From Streptomyces polyasparticus (GTDB lineage: Bacteria; Actinomycetota; Actinomycetes; Streptomycetales; Streptomycetaceae): a stretch of DNA of 64,000 bases. The notes under the pieces were generated by a model. The model did no database searches and was not told the origin of the DNA. It saw only the letters and a list, made by a program, of their open reading frames with translations. Of this stretch, positions 24,995 through 32,872 are shown piece after piece. The stretch lies in assembly GCF_014493765.1 (NCBI RefSeq), contig NZ_JACTVJ010000010.1, positions 372,001-436,000 of the forward strand, given 5' to 3'. The stretch's first letter is position 1. Each line of letters opens with the position of its first letter. Both the position numbers and the translations under genes were made by a program.

Positions 24995-25569
24995 CGGCGG
25001 CCCTGCCGCGCGACGGACTGCTCGTGCCGGCCGGCGAGGGCCGCACCGTCCAGGTCCCGGCCCACGAGGTCACCTTCAAGGTCACCGGCGAACACTCCAG
25101 CGTCGCCTCCAGCTTCGAGGTGGTCGTGCCGCCCGGCTTCGACGTGGGGGCCCATCTGCACACCCGCAGCGAGGAGTTGTTCTACGTCCTGGAGGGCGAG
25201 CTGGACATCCTCGCGTTCGAACCGTTGGTCCGTACGCCCGACGACTGGCGCGACTGGCGTTCGCTCAGCGGCGCCGGGACGGTGCGGGCGACAGCCGGCA
25301 CGGTTGTCGTCGTGCCGCCCGGCTGCCCGCATGCCTTCGCCAACCGCACGGACACCCCGGCGAAGATGTTCTTCCAGGCCTCTCCGCCGCCCGACCACGA
25401 GCGCTACTTCGAGGAACTCCTCGAACTCCTGCGCTCGGGAGAACCGGTGGACGACAACGCCGTCGCGGAGCTGCGGGCACGCTACGACATCCAGCAGCTG
25501 ACCCCGCTGCGGCACGCGGCCCCTGATCCGGACCGGCCACGAGAGCAACGGGGCGCACTCAGAACCTGA
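24991..25569 (+). CDS. cupin quinone-forming monooxygenase (MomA-like)
   Basis: 192 residues from GTG 24991, overlapping the P450 stop (GTGA). A single cupin: first motif HLHTRSEELFYVLEGELDI (His55, His57, Glu61/62), second motif PPGCPHAFAN (His114). The homologous cupin in THN clusters (MomA; SCO1208) oxidises THN to flaviolin, which would place it between RppA and the P450. The C-terminal half (DHERYFEELLELLRSGEPV) is helical, as in other members. Its last 11 nt overlap the convergent EEP gene. Confidence 0.88.
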   Translation: MTAALPRDGLLVPAGEGRTVQVPAHEVTFKVTGEHSSVASSFEVVVPPGFDVGAHLHTRSEELFYVLEGELDILAFEPLVRTPDDWRDWRSLSGAGTVRATAGTVVVVPPGCPHAFANRTDTPAKMFFQASPPPDHERYFEELLELLRSGEPVDDNAVAELRARYDIQQLTPLRHAAPDPDRPREQRGALRT

Positions 25570-26527
25570 TCCGCGCCTCGATCGGCAGATGATCGCTCCC
25601 GGTGTCGGGCAGCGTCCGTACGCCGGCCACGCGGGCGCCGCGGGCGAGCACCTGGTCGATCCGGGCGACGGGCAGCGAGCTCGGCCAGCTGAACGCGAAC
25701 CGCTCGTCGGGCGCGTCGAGCCGGCCGAGGACCGGGTCCAGACCGCGGTCGTCCGTGGTGCTGTTGAGATCGCCGAGCAGCAGCACCCGCTCCAGCGGTT
25801 CCGCGGCGAGCGCCTCGCCCAGCAGCCGGGCACTCGCGTCCCGCAGGTCCGTGCCGAAGCCGGTGGCGCGGAACCGTACCGACGGCAGATGCGCCACGTA
25901 CACGGCCGTCTCCCCTTGCGGCAGCCGCGCGGTCGCCCGCAGCCCCCGGTCCCAGCCCGGCGGGATGCCGGGCGGACGGATGTCCACCCGGCGCACCTCG
26001 CTCAGCGGATGGCGCGACCACAGGTCGACGGTCCCGCTGTACGCATGGTGCGGATAGGTCTCCTTCAGTACGCCGCGGAACACCTTGCGCGCGGCCGGTG
26101 TCACTTCCTCCAGGGCGATCAACTCGGCCTGGCTGTCGCGCAGTTGGCGGGCCACCCGGGCGGGTGCGGTATGGGTGTCGCTCACGTTGTGCTGCACCAC
26201 TGTGACGTCGTACGCCTCCTCGCCCGGCCAGCCGGCGAAGACCTCCAGCCAGACCAGGACCGGAACCAGGGCCGCGGCCGCCGTGGCGGGGGAGCGGCGG
26301 ACCAGCGCCGCGAGCAGCACGGGCACGACCACGAGGCCGAGCCACGGCCGGAACGTCTCGACGAAACTCCCCAGCCGCGGACCGGCATTGGGCACCACCG
26401 CGGGGACGGCGATGGCCAATGCCGTCACCAGGCACAGCAGCGTGAGGAGCGTGGTGGCGCGGCCCGGACGGCGCACCAGGGTGCGCCAGTCGATCCGGCG
26501 GGCACGCGCTATGACGCTGGAGTCCAT
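25559..26527 (-). CDS. endonuclease/exonuclease/phosphatase family membrane protein
   Basis: 322 residues. Three membrane helices lie in residues ~25-105 (TTLLTLLCLVTALAIAVPAV; WLGLVVVPVLLAALV; AALVPVLVWLEVFAGWP). The EEP domain follows: QHNVSD, LIALEEVT with the metal Glu, YVAHLPSV, LLLGDLNSTTDDRG with Asp/Asn, and C-terminal GSDHLPIEARI with the catalytic Asp-His. The catalytic domain is likely extracytoplasmic; substrate may be a phosphodiester or phospholipid, unknown. Convergent with the cupin gene, overlapping 11 nt. Confidence 0.88.
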   Translation of the reverse strand: MDSSVIARARRIDWRTLVRRPGRATTLLTLLCLVTALAIAVPAVVPNAGPRLGSFVETFRPWLGLVVVPVLLAALVRRSPATAAAALVPVLVWLEVFAGWPGEEAYDVTVVQHNVSDTHTAPARVARQLRDSQAELIALEEVTPAARKVFRGVLKETYPHHAYSGTVDLWSRHPLSEVRRVDIRPPGIPPGWDRGLRATARLPQGETAVYVAHLPSVRFRATGFGTDLRDASARLLGEALAAEPLERVLLLGDLNSTTDDRGLDPVLGRLDAPDERFAFSWPSSLPVARIDQVLARGARVAGVRTLPDTGSDHLPIEARIRF

Positions 26528-26582
26528 CGCGTGATCCTAAAGGCTGGACCTGCGGCGCCCGCCGGGGCCGCCCACCGCGGGG

Positions 26583-27026
26583 TCAGTCCTGTGCGGGAGC
26601 CGGTGCCAGACCCGCCTCGACCAGGCCCGCGTACACCGCCTGCTGCACGGCCTGCGCCGCCGACTGGGGCCGCACCATCACTGTGAACTCCTTGATCTTC
26701 CCCTCCTCGTCGAACTGCAGCAGGTCCATCCCGTGCACCTGCTTGCCGTCGACGACCGTACGGAAGAGCAGGACCTCGGCCGGAGCGGTCCCGTCGTCCG
26801 TGTTCGTACGGGCTTCGCCCGCCAGCTCGCCTACGTAATGGAAGTCCTCGAAGGTGCGCAGCAGCACCCCGAAGAGCCCGAGCACCATGTCCCGGCCCTC
26901 GAAGGGACGGAACTTCACCGGGCTGTAGAGCCGGGCGTCCTCGGTGAACAGCTCCTTCAGGGCGGCGAGATCGCCCGCCTCGACGGCGGCGCGGAACGGG
27001 GCCGACTGGGCCATCAGATCCTCCAT
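26583..27026 (-). CDS. SnoaL-like/NTF2-like protein
   Basis: 147 residues from ATG 27026; a longer start at 27074 is possible. Cone-shaped NTF2 fold: FRAAVEAGDLAALKELFTEDARLYSPV, then FEGRDMVLGLFGVLLRTFEDFHYVGEL, and VHGMDLLQFDEEGKIKEFTVMVRP. Members include small-molecule isomerases, hydrolases and binding proteins; none of the catalytic patterns is diagnostic. Divergent from the PadR gene over an A/T-rich 87-bp gap, so PadR is its probable regulator. Confidence 0.82.
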   Translation of the reverse strand: MEDLMAQSAPFRAAVEAGDLAALKELFTEDARLYSPVKFRPFEGRDMVLGLFGVLLRTFEDFHYVGELAGEARTNTDDGTAPAEVLLFRTVVDGKQVHGMDLLQFDEEGKIKEFTVMVRPQSAAQAVQQAVYAGLVEAGLAPAPAQD

Positions 27027-27113
27027 GCTCCCGTGGTACTCACGGATAGGAATAGTCAGATTCTTGAGTATCATGGCGAGCGCCGGCAGCGACAGAGGGA
27101 GAGAGGGAGCGAT

Positions 27114-27680
27114 ATGGCCCTGCGTCATGCGGTGCTCGCGGCACTGCTCGACGAGGAGTTGAGCGGCTACCAGCTCGCCAAGTCCTTCGATCTGGGCGTG
27201 GCCAACTTCTGGCACGCGCTGCCCCAGCAGCTGTACGCCGAGCTCGCCAAGCTGGAGGCGGACGGGCTCGTGTCCGGCCGCGAGGTGGTGCAGGAGACCC
27301 GGCCCAACAAGCGGCTCTTCAAGGTCACCGACGAGGGCCTTGCCGAGCTGGAGCGCTTCGCCGAGTCCTCCGCCAAGCCCTCGATGCTGCGCGACGACCT
27401 GGCGGTCAAGGTGCAGTCGAGTGATCTCGTGGACACCGCGGCGGTGATCGTCCAGCTGCGGGAGCGTGCGGAGTTCGCCCGGGCCAAGATCGCGCTGTTC
27501 GAGTCGCTGCTGCTCAAGTTCCGCGGGGAGCGGTCCGAGGAGGCGTACCTGCGCGAGGGCGAGCGCATCGGCCCGTATCTGACCTGCCTCGGCGGTCTGG
27601 TCTTCGAGCGGGGCTATCTGGAGTGGTGCGAGCGGATCGCCGGGATTCTGCAGGCACGCAGGGACGGGGGAGAGGCATGA
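27114..27680 (+). CDS. PadR family transcriptional regulator
   Basis: 188 residues, ATG 27114 with AGAGAGGGAG upstream. N-terminal winged helix: MALRHAVLAALLDEELSGYQLA, then LPQQLYAELAKLEADGLVSGREV and PNKRLFKVTDEGLAELERF. The C-terminal two-helix Vir-type dimerisation domain begins LRDDLAVKVQSSDLVD. PadR repressors respond to phenolics or drugs. Its stop overlaps the ATG of the SGNH hydrolase (ATGA), so the two are cotranslated. The gap to the SnoaL gene contains TATCAT at 27069 as a possible promoter element. Confidence 0.9.
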   Translation: MALRHAVLAALLDEELSGYQLAKSFDLGVANFWHALPQQLYAELAKLEADGLVSGREVVQETRPNKRLFKVTDEGLAELERFAESSAKPSMLRDDLAVKVQSSDLVDTAAVIVQLRERAEFARAKIALFESLLLKFRGERSEEAYLREGERIGPYLTCLGGLVFERGYLEWCERIAGILQARRDGGEA

Positions 27681-28468
27681 GCGGGACCACGCACGAGGAC
27701 AAGGGGCCGATCGCGTACGAGCGCTACGTGGCGCTCGGCGACAGCCAGACCGAAGGGGTCGGCGACGGCGACGACAGCAGCGGACTGCGGGGCTTCGCGG
27801 ACCGGCTCGCCGAGCAGCTCGCCGGCCTCAACGGGCAGCTCCTGTACGCCAATCTGGCCGTACGGGGGTATCTGGCCGGGCAGGTCCGCGAGCGGCAGTT
27901 GGACGCGGCCCTGGCGCTGAAGCCCGATGTGGCGACGGTGGTGGCCGGTGTGAACGATCTGCTGCGGCCCAAGTTCGACGCCGACGAGGTGGCGGGCCAC
28001 CTGGACGCGATGTTCGCCGCACTCACCGCGCAGGGCGCGCGGGTGGCGACCGTGACCTTTCCGGACGTCGGCCGCATCATCCCGCTGGCCCGTCCGCTGG
28101 GCGGCCGGGTCCTGGCGCTCAACGCGGGGGTACGGGAAGCGGCGCGGCGCCACGGCGTCCTCGTGGCCGAGACCAGTGGGCACGAGGTCGTCACGGACGC
28201 CCGGCTGTGGAGCGCGGACCGGTTGCACGCCAGTCCGCTCGGCCACGAACGGATCGCCGCCTCGCTCGCCCAGGCTCTTGCGCTTCCCGGCAGCAGCGAC
28301 GCGTGGACGCGGCCGCTGCCGCCGCTGTCGGTTCCGGCCGGCGGCTGGGCCACGGAGCTGCGGTGGGCGGCGGGCTTCCTCGGGCCGTGGCTCGGGCGGC
28401 GGCTGCGCGGCAGGTCCTCGGGGGACGGCCGCGTGGCCAAGCGGCCGGAGCTCCTGCCCGTGACGTGA
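27677..28468 (+). CDS. SGNH/GDSL hydrolase
   Basis: 263 residues. Block I YVALGDSQTEGVGD carries the nucleophile Ser, block III TVVAGVNDLLRP the Asn, and block V SADRLHASPLGHERIA the Asp-x-x-His. It lacks a signal peptide, so it acts in the cytoplasm as an esterase or lipase of unknown substrate. The tail is basic and partly hydrophobic (WAAGFLGPWLGRRLRGRS), possibly membrane-touching. Coupled to padR through ATGA. Confidence 0.9.
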   Translation: MSGTTHEDKGPIAYERYVALGDSQTEGVGDGDDSSGLRGFADRLAEQLAGLNGQLLYANLAVRGYLAGQVRERQLDAALALKPDVATVVAGVNDLLRPKFDADEVAGHLDAMFAALTAQGARVATVTFPDVGRIIPLARPLGGRVLALNAGVREAARRHGVLVAETSGHEVVTDARLWSADRLHASPLGHERIAASLAQALALPGSSDAWTRPLPPLSVPAGGWATELRWAAGFLGPWLGRRLRGRSSGDGRVAKRPELLPVT

Positions 28469-28475
28469 ACTGCCG

Positions 28476-28904
28476 CTACCCGGTGTCCAGTCGACCGCCC
28501 CCGTCAGGCCGCAGCGGCGGCCAGGGCGGACGGTGATGCGGCGGCAGCGCTTCCAGCGCGCGGCCCACCGAGGAGTGCATCGGCAGCACTTCAGCGCTGC
28601 CCGTCCCGGCCAGCAGTACGGCGAGCCGGCGGCCGACCCCCGCGAGCAGCAGCAGGCCCTGGCGGCGCTGCAGCAGCCAGCTGATCGCGAGCAGGCAGTT
28701 GAGCCCGCGTGAGTCGCAGAAGACCAGGGCTGTCACATCGAGGACGACATGGTGGCGTCCGGCCTCGATCACGGCGCCGAGGGTGCGCAGGAAGAACTCC
28801 TCGCCGGACTGGTCGAGTTCCCCGCTCACCCGCAGGACCGCGCTGTCCTCGCCCCAGGCGAGTTCCGTGATCGTCAGATGTGGCTGTTCTGATGGGGTCG
28901 GCAT
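28476..28904 (-). CDS. STAS-domain anti-anti-sigma factor-like protein
   Basis: 142 residues. AVLRVSGELDQSGEEFFLRTLGAVI and VVLDVTALVFCDSRGLNCLLAISW are the STAS strands and the phosphorylatable-Ser loop, here DSRGL with Ser in the expected place. It would sequester an anti-sigma factor when dephosphorylated. SpoIIE-type phosphatases, like the one at 11053, are the usual activators. A Pro-rich tail (PPHHRPPWPPLRPDGGG) is unusual. Start ATG 28904 with GAGGTGGC upstream. Confidence 0.88.
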   Translation of the reverse strand: MPTPSEQPHLTITELAWGEDSAVLRVSGELDQSGEEFFLRTLGAVIEAGRHHVVLDVTALVFCDSRGLNCLLAISWLLQRRQGLLLLAGVGRRLAVLLAGTGSAEVLPMHSSVGRALEALPPHHRPPWPPLRPDGGGRLDTG

Positions 28905-29045
28905 GCCACCTCGTTCCGGGGCTCGGACGGGGTGAGCTGCGGGTTCCCCGTCCAGAAGGAACCATTCCCCCAGCTGCGCCGGTACGCACCACCGCGCGGA
29001 GAACCCGTTTGCCCGCGCCGATCAAGGTTGAGAGGCTCGAAGCCT

Positions 29046-29885
29046 ATGACTGGCACCTTCGCCGCGTACGACGGCACGAAACTCGCCTACCACGCGCAGG
29101 GCAGCGGTCTTCCGCTGATCTGCCTGCCCGGCGGTATGCAGGCCTCCGCCTACCTCGGGGATCTCGGCGGCCTCACCGGGCACCGCCAGGTCATCACCCT
29201 GGATCTGCGCGGCACCGGCGACTCCGCGACACCGGAGGATCCGGGGACCTACCGCTGCGACCGGCTCGTCGACGACGTCGAGGCGCTGCGCGAGCACCTG
29301 GGCCTGGACCGGTTCGACCTGCTCGGCCACTCGGGCGGAGCGAACCTCGCGAACCTGTACGCGGCCCGGCACCCCGACCGCATCGCGCGTCTGCTGCTCC
29401 CCACGCCGAGCACGTTCGCCGTAGGACTGCCGCCGAGCGGCGACGACCGCCGGGCCTCCGTGCTGCGGCGCCGTACGGAGCCCTGGTTCGACCAGGCGTA
29501 CGCGGCCTTCGAGACCATCGCGGCAGGGGAGGCGACCGCCGAGCACTGGGCGGCCATCGCGCCGTTCAGCTACGGGCGTTGGGACGATGCGGCCCGCGCG
29601 CACCACGCACTCGAGGCCACTCAGCGCAACATGGAGGCGATGGCCGTCTACGGCAGCGAGGGTGCCTTCGACCCGGACGCGACCCGTGCGGCACTGCGCA
29701 CCCTGCGGGCCCCGGTGCTGCTGCTCGCCGGCGAGGTCGACCCGGGCGCCCCGCCCGCCGCGGTGCGGAACTTCGCCGCGCTGTTCCCGGACGCCACCTA
29801 CGTGGAGCAGGCCGGCGCCGCCCATTACCCGTGGCTCGACGACCCGGCGCGGTTCGTCGCCGCCGTATCCGACTTCCTCCTCTAG
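29046..29885 (+). CDS. alpha/beta hydrolase
   Basis: 279 residues. Oxyanion strand PLICLPGGMQASAYL, nucleophile elbow LLGHSGGANL (Ser in GHSGG), acid LAGEVDPGAPPAAV and the catalytic His in QAGAAHYPWLDDP. Start ATG 29046 lies after AGGCTCGAAGCCT. Peptidase S33-like or proline iminopeptidase-like in style, but short; substrate unknown. The upstream 141-nt gap holds an inverted repeat GGTTCC...GGAACC (28942-28963) shared with the divergent STAS gene. Confidence 0.88.
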   Translation: MTGTFAAYDGTKLAYHAQGSGLPLICLPGGMQASAYLGDLGGLTGHRQVITLDLRGTGDSATPEDPGTYRCDRLVDDVEALREHLGLDRFDLLGHSGGANLANLYAARHPDRIARLLLPTPSTFAVGLPPSGDDRRASVLRRRTEPWFDQAYAAFETIAAGEATAEHWAAIAPFSYGRWDDAARAHHALEATQRNMEAMAVYGSEGAFDPDATRAALRTLRAPVLLLAGEVDPGAPPAAVRNFAALFPDATYVEQAGAAHYPWLDDPARFVAAVSDFLL

Positions 29886-29898
29886 GGAGCTGCCACGC

Positions 29899-30721
29899 AT
29901 GTCCCTCAGCCCTGCACTCGACGCACGCATCGCCCGTCTCCGCGCACTCGCCGAAGCCGACGCACGCCTCGCAGGAGTCCTCCTGTACGGATCGTGGACC
30001 CTGGGCGAGGCCGATGAGCACTCGGACATCGAGGCCTATCTCTACATCGAGGACGCGCATCTCGACGCTTTCGACGGGAAGGCCTTCCTCGCTCAACTGG
30101 CCCCGCTGGAGCTCGCGTACACGAACATGTACGGCATCCTCGCGGTGGTCTTCGACGACCTGATGCGCGGCGAGTTCCACCTGGGAAGCGGCGAGCACCG
30201 GCATCGACGAGGTCCCCGGCTGGGCGGGCACGGTGTACTTCCCCCACCCGGACAAGGCCGTGCTGCTCGACCGCACCGGTCGGCTCACCGAGGCCGCCCG
30301 CGCCCTCGTCGCCCCCAGCGTGTCGGAGCCCGCGATCACCGCGCAACAGCGCATCGACGAGCTCACCAACTGGACGCTCGCCCTCGCCCACGTACTCGAC
30401 CGCGGTGAACTGGCCCGCGCGCATGCCCTGTTGACGAACATGGTCGCTCCCCAGCAGCTCCAGCTGCTGCGCGTCCTGCAGGAGAGCACCACCCACTGGC
30501 TGAGCCCGAGCCGCGCTCTCGAACAGGACCTGCCGGCCGAGCACGTCGCCCGCTATGCGGCGACCACGGCCTCGATGGCGGAGCACGCCCTGCGCGCCGC
30601 GGCCCGCAGCAGCTGGGCCTGGTCCCGCGAACTGTCCGCGCAGGCCGCCGGGCGGTGGGGCTGCAGAGTCCCCGCATCGCTGCATGAAAAGATCGCTGAT
30701 CGGCTGAACGCGCAGAGTTGA
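29899..30721 (+). pseudogene. nucleotidyltransferase-like gene interrupted by a +1 frameshift
   Basis: Start ATG 29899 (AGGGAGC upstream). The first ~94 codons encode GVLLYGSWTLGEADEHSDIEA, an antibiotic/lincosamide-type nucleotidyltransferase motif, and run to GEFHL near 30183. The frame is then lost. The other frame resumes from about 30182 with EAASTGIDEVPGWAGTVYFP and continues to the TGA ending at 30721 (LLDRTGRLTEAARALV ... ADRLNAQS). Removing one base near 30181 restores a single ~273-residue protein. It may be a genuine pseudogene or a single-base sequencing error. Confidence 0.75.
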
Positions 30722-30741
30722 TACGGAAGACGGGGGCCCGG

Positions 30742-31443
30742 ATGCTGAGCACCACGCAGGCGATCGACCTGGCGGAGGAATCCGCAGGGCGATTCGTGAC
30801 GGCCGTCGGCAGGCTCGGCGAGGAGGAGCTGCGGGCGCCGGCGCTGCTGCCGGGCTGGACGCGCGCCGACGGGATCGCGCATGTGGCGCAGGCCCTCGGC
30901 GCGTACGTGCGCATCGTGAGCGGAGTGAGTGGTTCCGAGCGGATCACCGCCGCGTATCGTCGCCCCGTGGAGGACACGGCCGCCCTGCCCGGTCCCGACC
31001 TCGTGCGCGAACTGCGCGAAGGTGCAGAGGAGTTCGTCGCCCTGGCGCGGTCCCTATCCGCCGGGCAGTGGAAGCGCGAGGTCACCTCGGCGGGCGGCTG
31101 GCAGCACACCGCGCACTACACGCTCCTTCGCTGCCTGCGCGAACTCGAAACCCACCACACGGACCTGGGCATCGGCTACGGGCACGACAACTGGCCGCTC
31201 CCGTACGCCCACTGGGCCCTCGACGACACCCTCACGACGCTGCGCACTCGGGAGTTCCCGGTGGCGGCGGTCCAGGCCACCGACCTCTCCGTACGGTGGA
31301 AGGTCGCGCCGCACGGTCCCGAGGCCACCGGACCGTCCCGACTGCTCCTCGCCTGGCTCGCGGGCCGCGCCCCCGCCCGGGAACTGGGCCCGGATCCCCT
31401 GCCCTCGCCACCGCCCTGGCCGCAGCCGCCGGCCCAAGTCTGA
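30742..31443 (+). CDS. mycothiol-dependent maleylpyruvate isomerase-family enzyme (DinB fold)
   Basis: 233 residues from ATG 30742. N-terminal bundle GRFVTAVGRLGEEELRAPALLPGWTRADGIAHVAQ has the DinB/MDMPI helix with the first metal His (IAHVA). A second His pair follows (LETHHTDL). Members of the maleylpyruvate isomerase family in actinobacteria use mycothiol and a divalent metal. Reaction here is unknown. It follows the frameshifted nucleotidyltransferase by 20 nt. Confidence 0.85.
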   Translation: MLSTTQAIDLAEESAGRFVTAVGRLGEEELRAPALLPGWTRADGIAHVAQALGAYVRIVSGVSGSERITAAYRRPVEDTAALPGPDLVRELREGAEEFVALARSLSAGQWKREVTSAGGWQHTAHYTLLRCLRELETHHTDLGIGYGHDNWPLPYAHWALDDTLTTLRTREFPVAAVQATDLSVRWKVAPHGPEATGPSRLLLAWLAGRAPARELGPDPLPSPPPWPQPPAQV

Positions 31444-31559
31444 GAACGCGCGGCGCCCCCTCGCGCTGCGTCCCCGCCCCAGGACGGCGATCACCTCGGC
31501 GCGTCACCCCGCAGGAGCAGGGCCGCCGGCGCCAGGGCGTCGCCGCGCGCCGATGAGAT

Positions 31560-31685
31560 GTCGAGCCCGGTGAGCTCGGCGATCCGCGCAAGACGTGGCC
31601 GCCCGCGCCCGACGGGCCCTTCACCATCGCGATCCGCGGGTACGGGCCCGGACCGTCGGTCCTCGACGGTTCATGGAGCCTGCCG
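31560..31685 (+). pseudogene. remnant of a DUF1254/DUF1214 C-terminus
   Basis: In the frame starting at 31560 the translation contains RKTWPPAPDGPFTIAIRGYG followed by GPSVLDGSWSLP. DUF1214 proteins normally end with NWLPAPDGPF..L.LRLYWP....LDGTW.PP, so the match is good across 33 residues. No start codon, no preceding domain and stop codons upstream (TGA at 31554) show it is a fragment. Confidence 0.5.
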
Positions 31686-31743
31686 GCATCGAGAGCCTGC
31701 CTTTGCACCCCCGCCTGCGCCCCGACGCCGGGCACGCACTCTC

Positions 31744-31776
31744 GGCGCACGGCGCACGGCGCACGGCGCACGGCGC
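31744..31776. repeat. GGCGCAC heptanucleotide repeat, four copies plus a partial
   Basis: Four exact consecutive GGCGCAC units and a fifth partial unit (GGCGC). It lies inside the gene-free stretch. A 7-bp unit would cause frameshifts if copy number varied, but no reading frame uses it. Confidence 0.85.
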
Positions 31777-31926
31777 CCCAGGACAGGTGGCTCCGCCACA
31801 TGACCTGTGACGCCGCACGCCGAGAGCACCCACCGAACGCCGCTGCGCCGCGCTTCGCGCGAACGACGGGGGTTCGAAGACAGGCTCTGAGCTTCGCCAC
31901 CTGAGCAGCCGCTCGAAGGCGGGCAC

Positions 31927-32718
31927 TCACTGCTCGCGCGGCAGCGTCTCGCCCGTCTCGAGGAGCGTCTTCAGGTCGGAGATCAGATGCGGCCAACCGC
32001 CGCTGATCATCTGCTGCAGGGTGCTGCCGGGCCCGAATCCGTCGTGGACGACGGTCAGTTTCACGATCTCGCCCTGCTGCTCCAGGTCGAAGGCCACCTT
32101 GGAGCGCGGCTCGGCCGCCAGCTTCGCGTAGGTGTTCTCGTCGACGTCCACCGCCTTCGCCCACTCGGGCGTGAAGGTGTGCCAGGTGTACGAGAGCCGC
32201 CGGTAGGGATCGGCCTCGAGGACCACCTGCGCCGGGTCCGGGCCCGACAGGCCCTGGCCCTCCCAGGTGACGGGGGAGCCCGGCGTCCAGTCGGAGCGCA
32301 GGGAGACGCCCCAGTAGCGGCTGGTGAACGCCGGGTCGGTCAGGCCCTGCCAGAGCTTCTCGGGCGTCGTACGGATGTAGGTCGTGTACACGAACGCGTC
32401 GCTGTCCATGGGGGAGTGCTCCAGTGCTGTCTTGAGATCGGTGAGCGCCTGGACCCGCGCGCGGTCGTAACGGCTGATCCAGCGATCGGCGATCGCGTTG
32501 ATCGGTTCGGCGTTGAGGTAGTGGAGCTTTTCGCGCCCCTGCTTCACCGCCGTGACCAGATGGGCCGCTTCCAGGAGGGCGAGGTGCTTGCTCACCGACT
32601 GGCGCGCCATGTCGAGGCCCGCGCACAGCTCGCGCAGGCTCTGCCCGTTGCGGGCGTTGAGGCTGTCGAGCAGGCGGCGTCTGCTGGGATCCGCCAGTGC
32701 TTTGAAGACCTCGTCCAT
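31927..32718 (-). CDS. ArsR-type HTH fused to SRPBCC (AHSA1-like) domain
   Basis: 263 residues from ATG 32718 (GGAG 7 nt upstream). Residues 1-95: MDEVFKALADPSRRRLLDSL, then DMARQSVSKHLALLEAAHLV and QGREKLHYLNAEPINAIADRW, an ArsR winged helix without metal-binding Cys. Residues ~105-263: AHSA1-like domain (YTTYIRTTPEKLWQGLTDPAF, YWGVSLRSDW, KLTVVHDGFGPGS). A fused regulator-ligand pocket suggests direct small-molecule control of DNA binding. The gene is controlled through the twin operators at 32744-32790. Confidence 0.9.
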   Translation of the reverse strand: MDEVFKALADPSRRRLLDSLNARNGQSLRELCAGLDMARQSVSKHLALLEAAHLVTAVKQGREKLHYLNAEPINAIADRWISRYDRARVQALTDLKTALEHSPMDSDAFVYTTYIRTTPEKLWQGLTDPAFTSRYWGVSLRSDWTPGSPVTWEGQGLSGPDPAQVVLEADPYRRLSYTWHTFTPEWAKAVDVDENTYAKLAAEPRSKVAFDLEQQGEIVKLTVVHDGFGPGSTLQQMISGGWPHLISDLKTLLETGETLPREQ

Positions 32719-32743
32719 GGTTGTGCTCCGACCCCCGGTCCAT

Positions 32744-32797
32744 ATGCAGCCATCCGGCTGCATAAAAACGATAGGCAGCCGTTTGGCTGCATGTCAA
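32744..32797 (-). promoter_or_regulatory. sigma-70-type promoter with two identical ArsR operators
   Basis: Minus strand: TTGACA (32792-32797), 18 nt, then TATCGT (32768-32773). The inverted repeat GCAGCC-N4-GGCTGC occurs twice, once exactly inside the spacer (32775-32790) and once around +1 (32744-32763, extended to ATGCAGCC/GGCTGCAT). Centres are 29 bp apart. This is a very clear autorepression layout. Confidence 0.82.
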
Positions 32798-32872
32798 GGT
32801 GGGCGCCGCTCGCGCAGGGACCAGCGACTTTGCTTACGGGTCGGCGGGCCTTGCTGCGGACCGGGCCGGGCT

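Larger units (their letters stand above)
31444..31926. other. gene-free decayed stretch (483 bp)
   Basis: No intact gene. A remnant of a DUF1214-like C-terminus is listed separately at 31560-31685, and GGCGCAC repeats at 31744-31776. The rest contains short direct and inverted C/G-rich motifs only. Most likely the scar of a lost gene. Confidence 0.55.
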
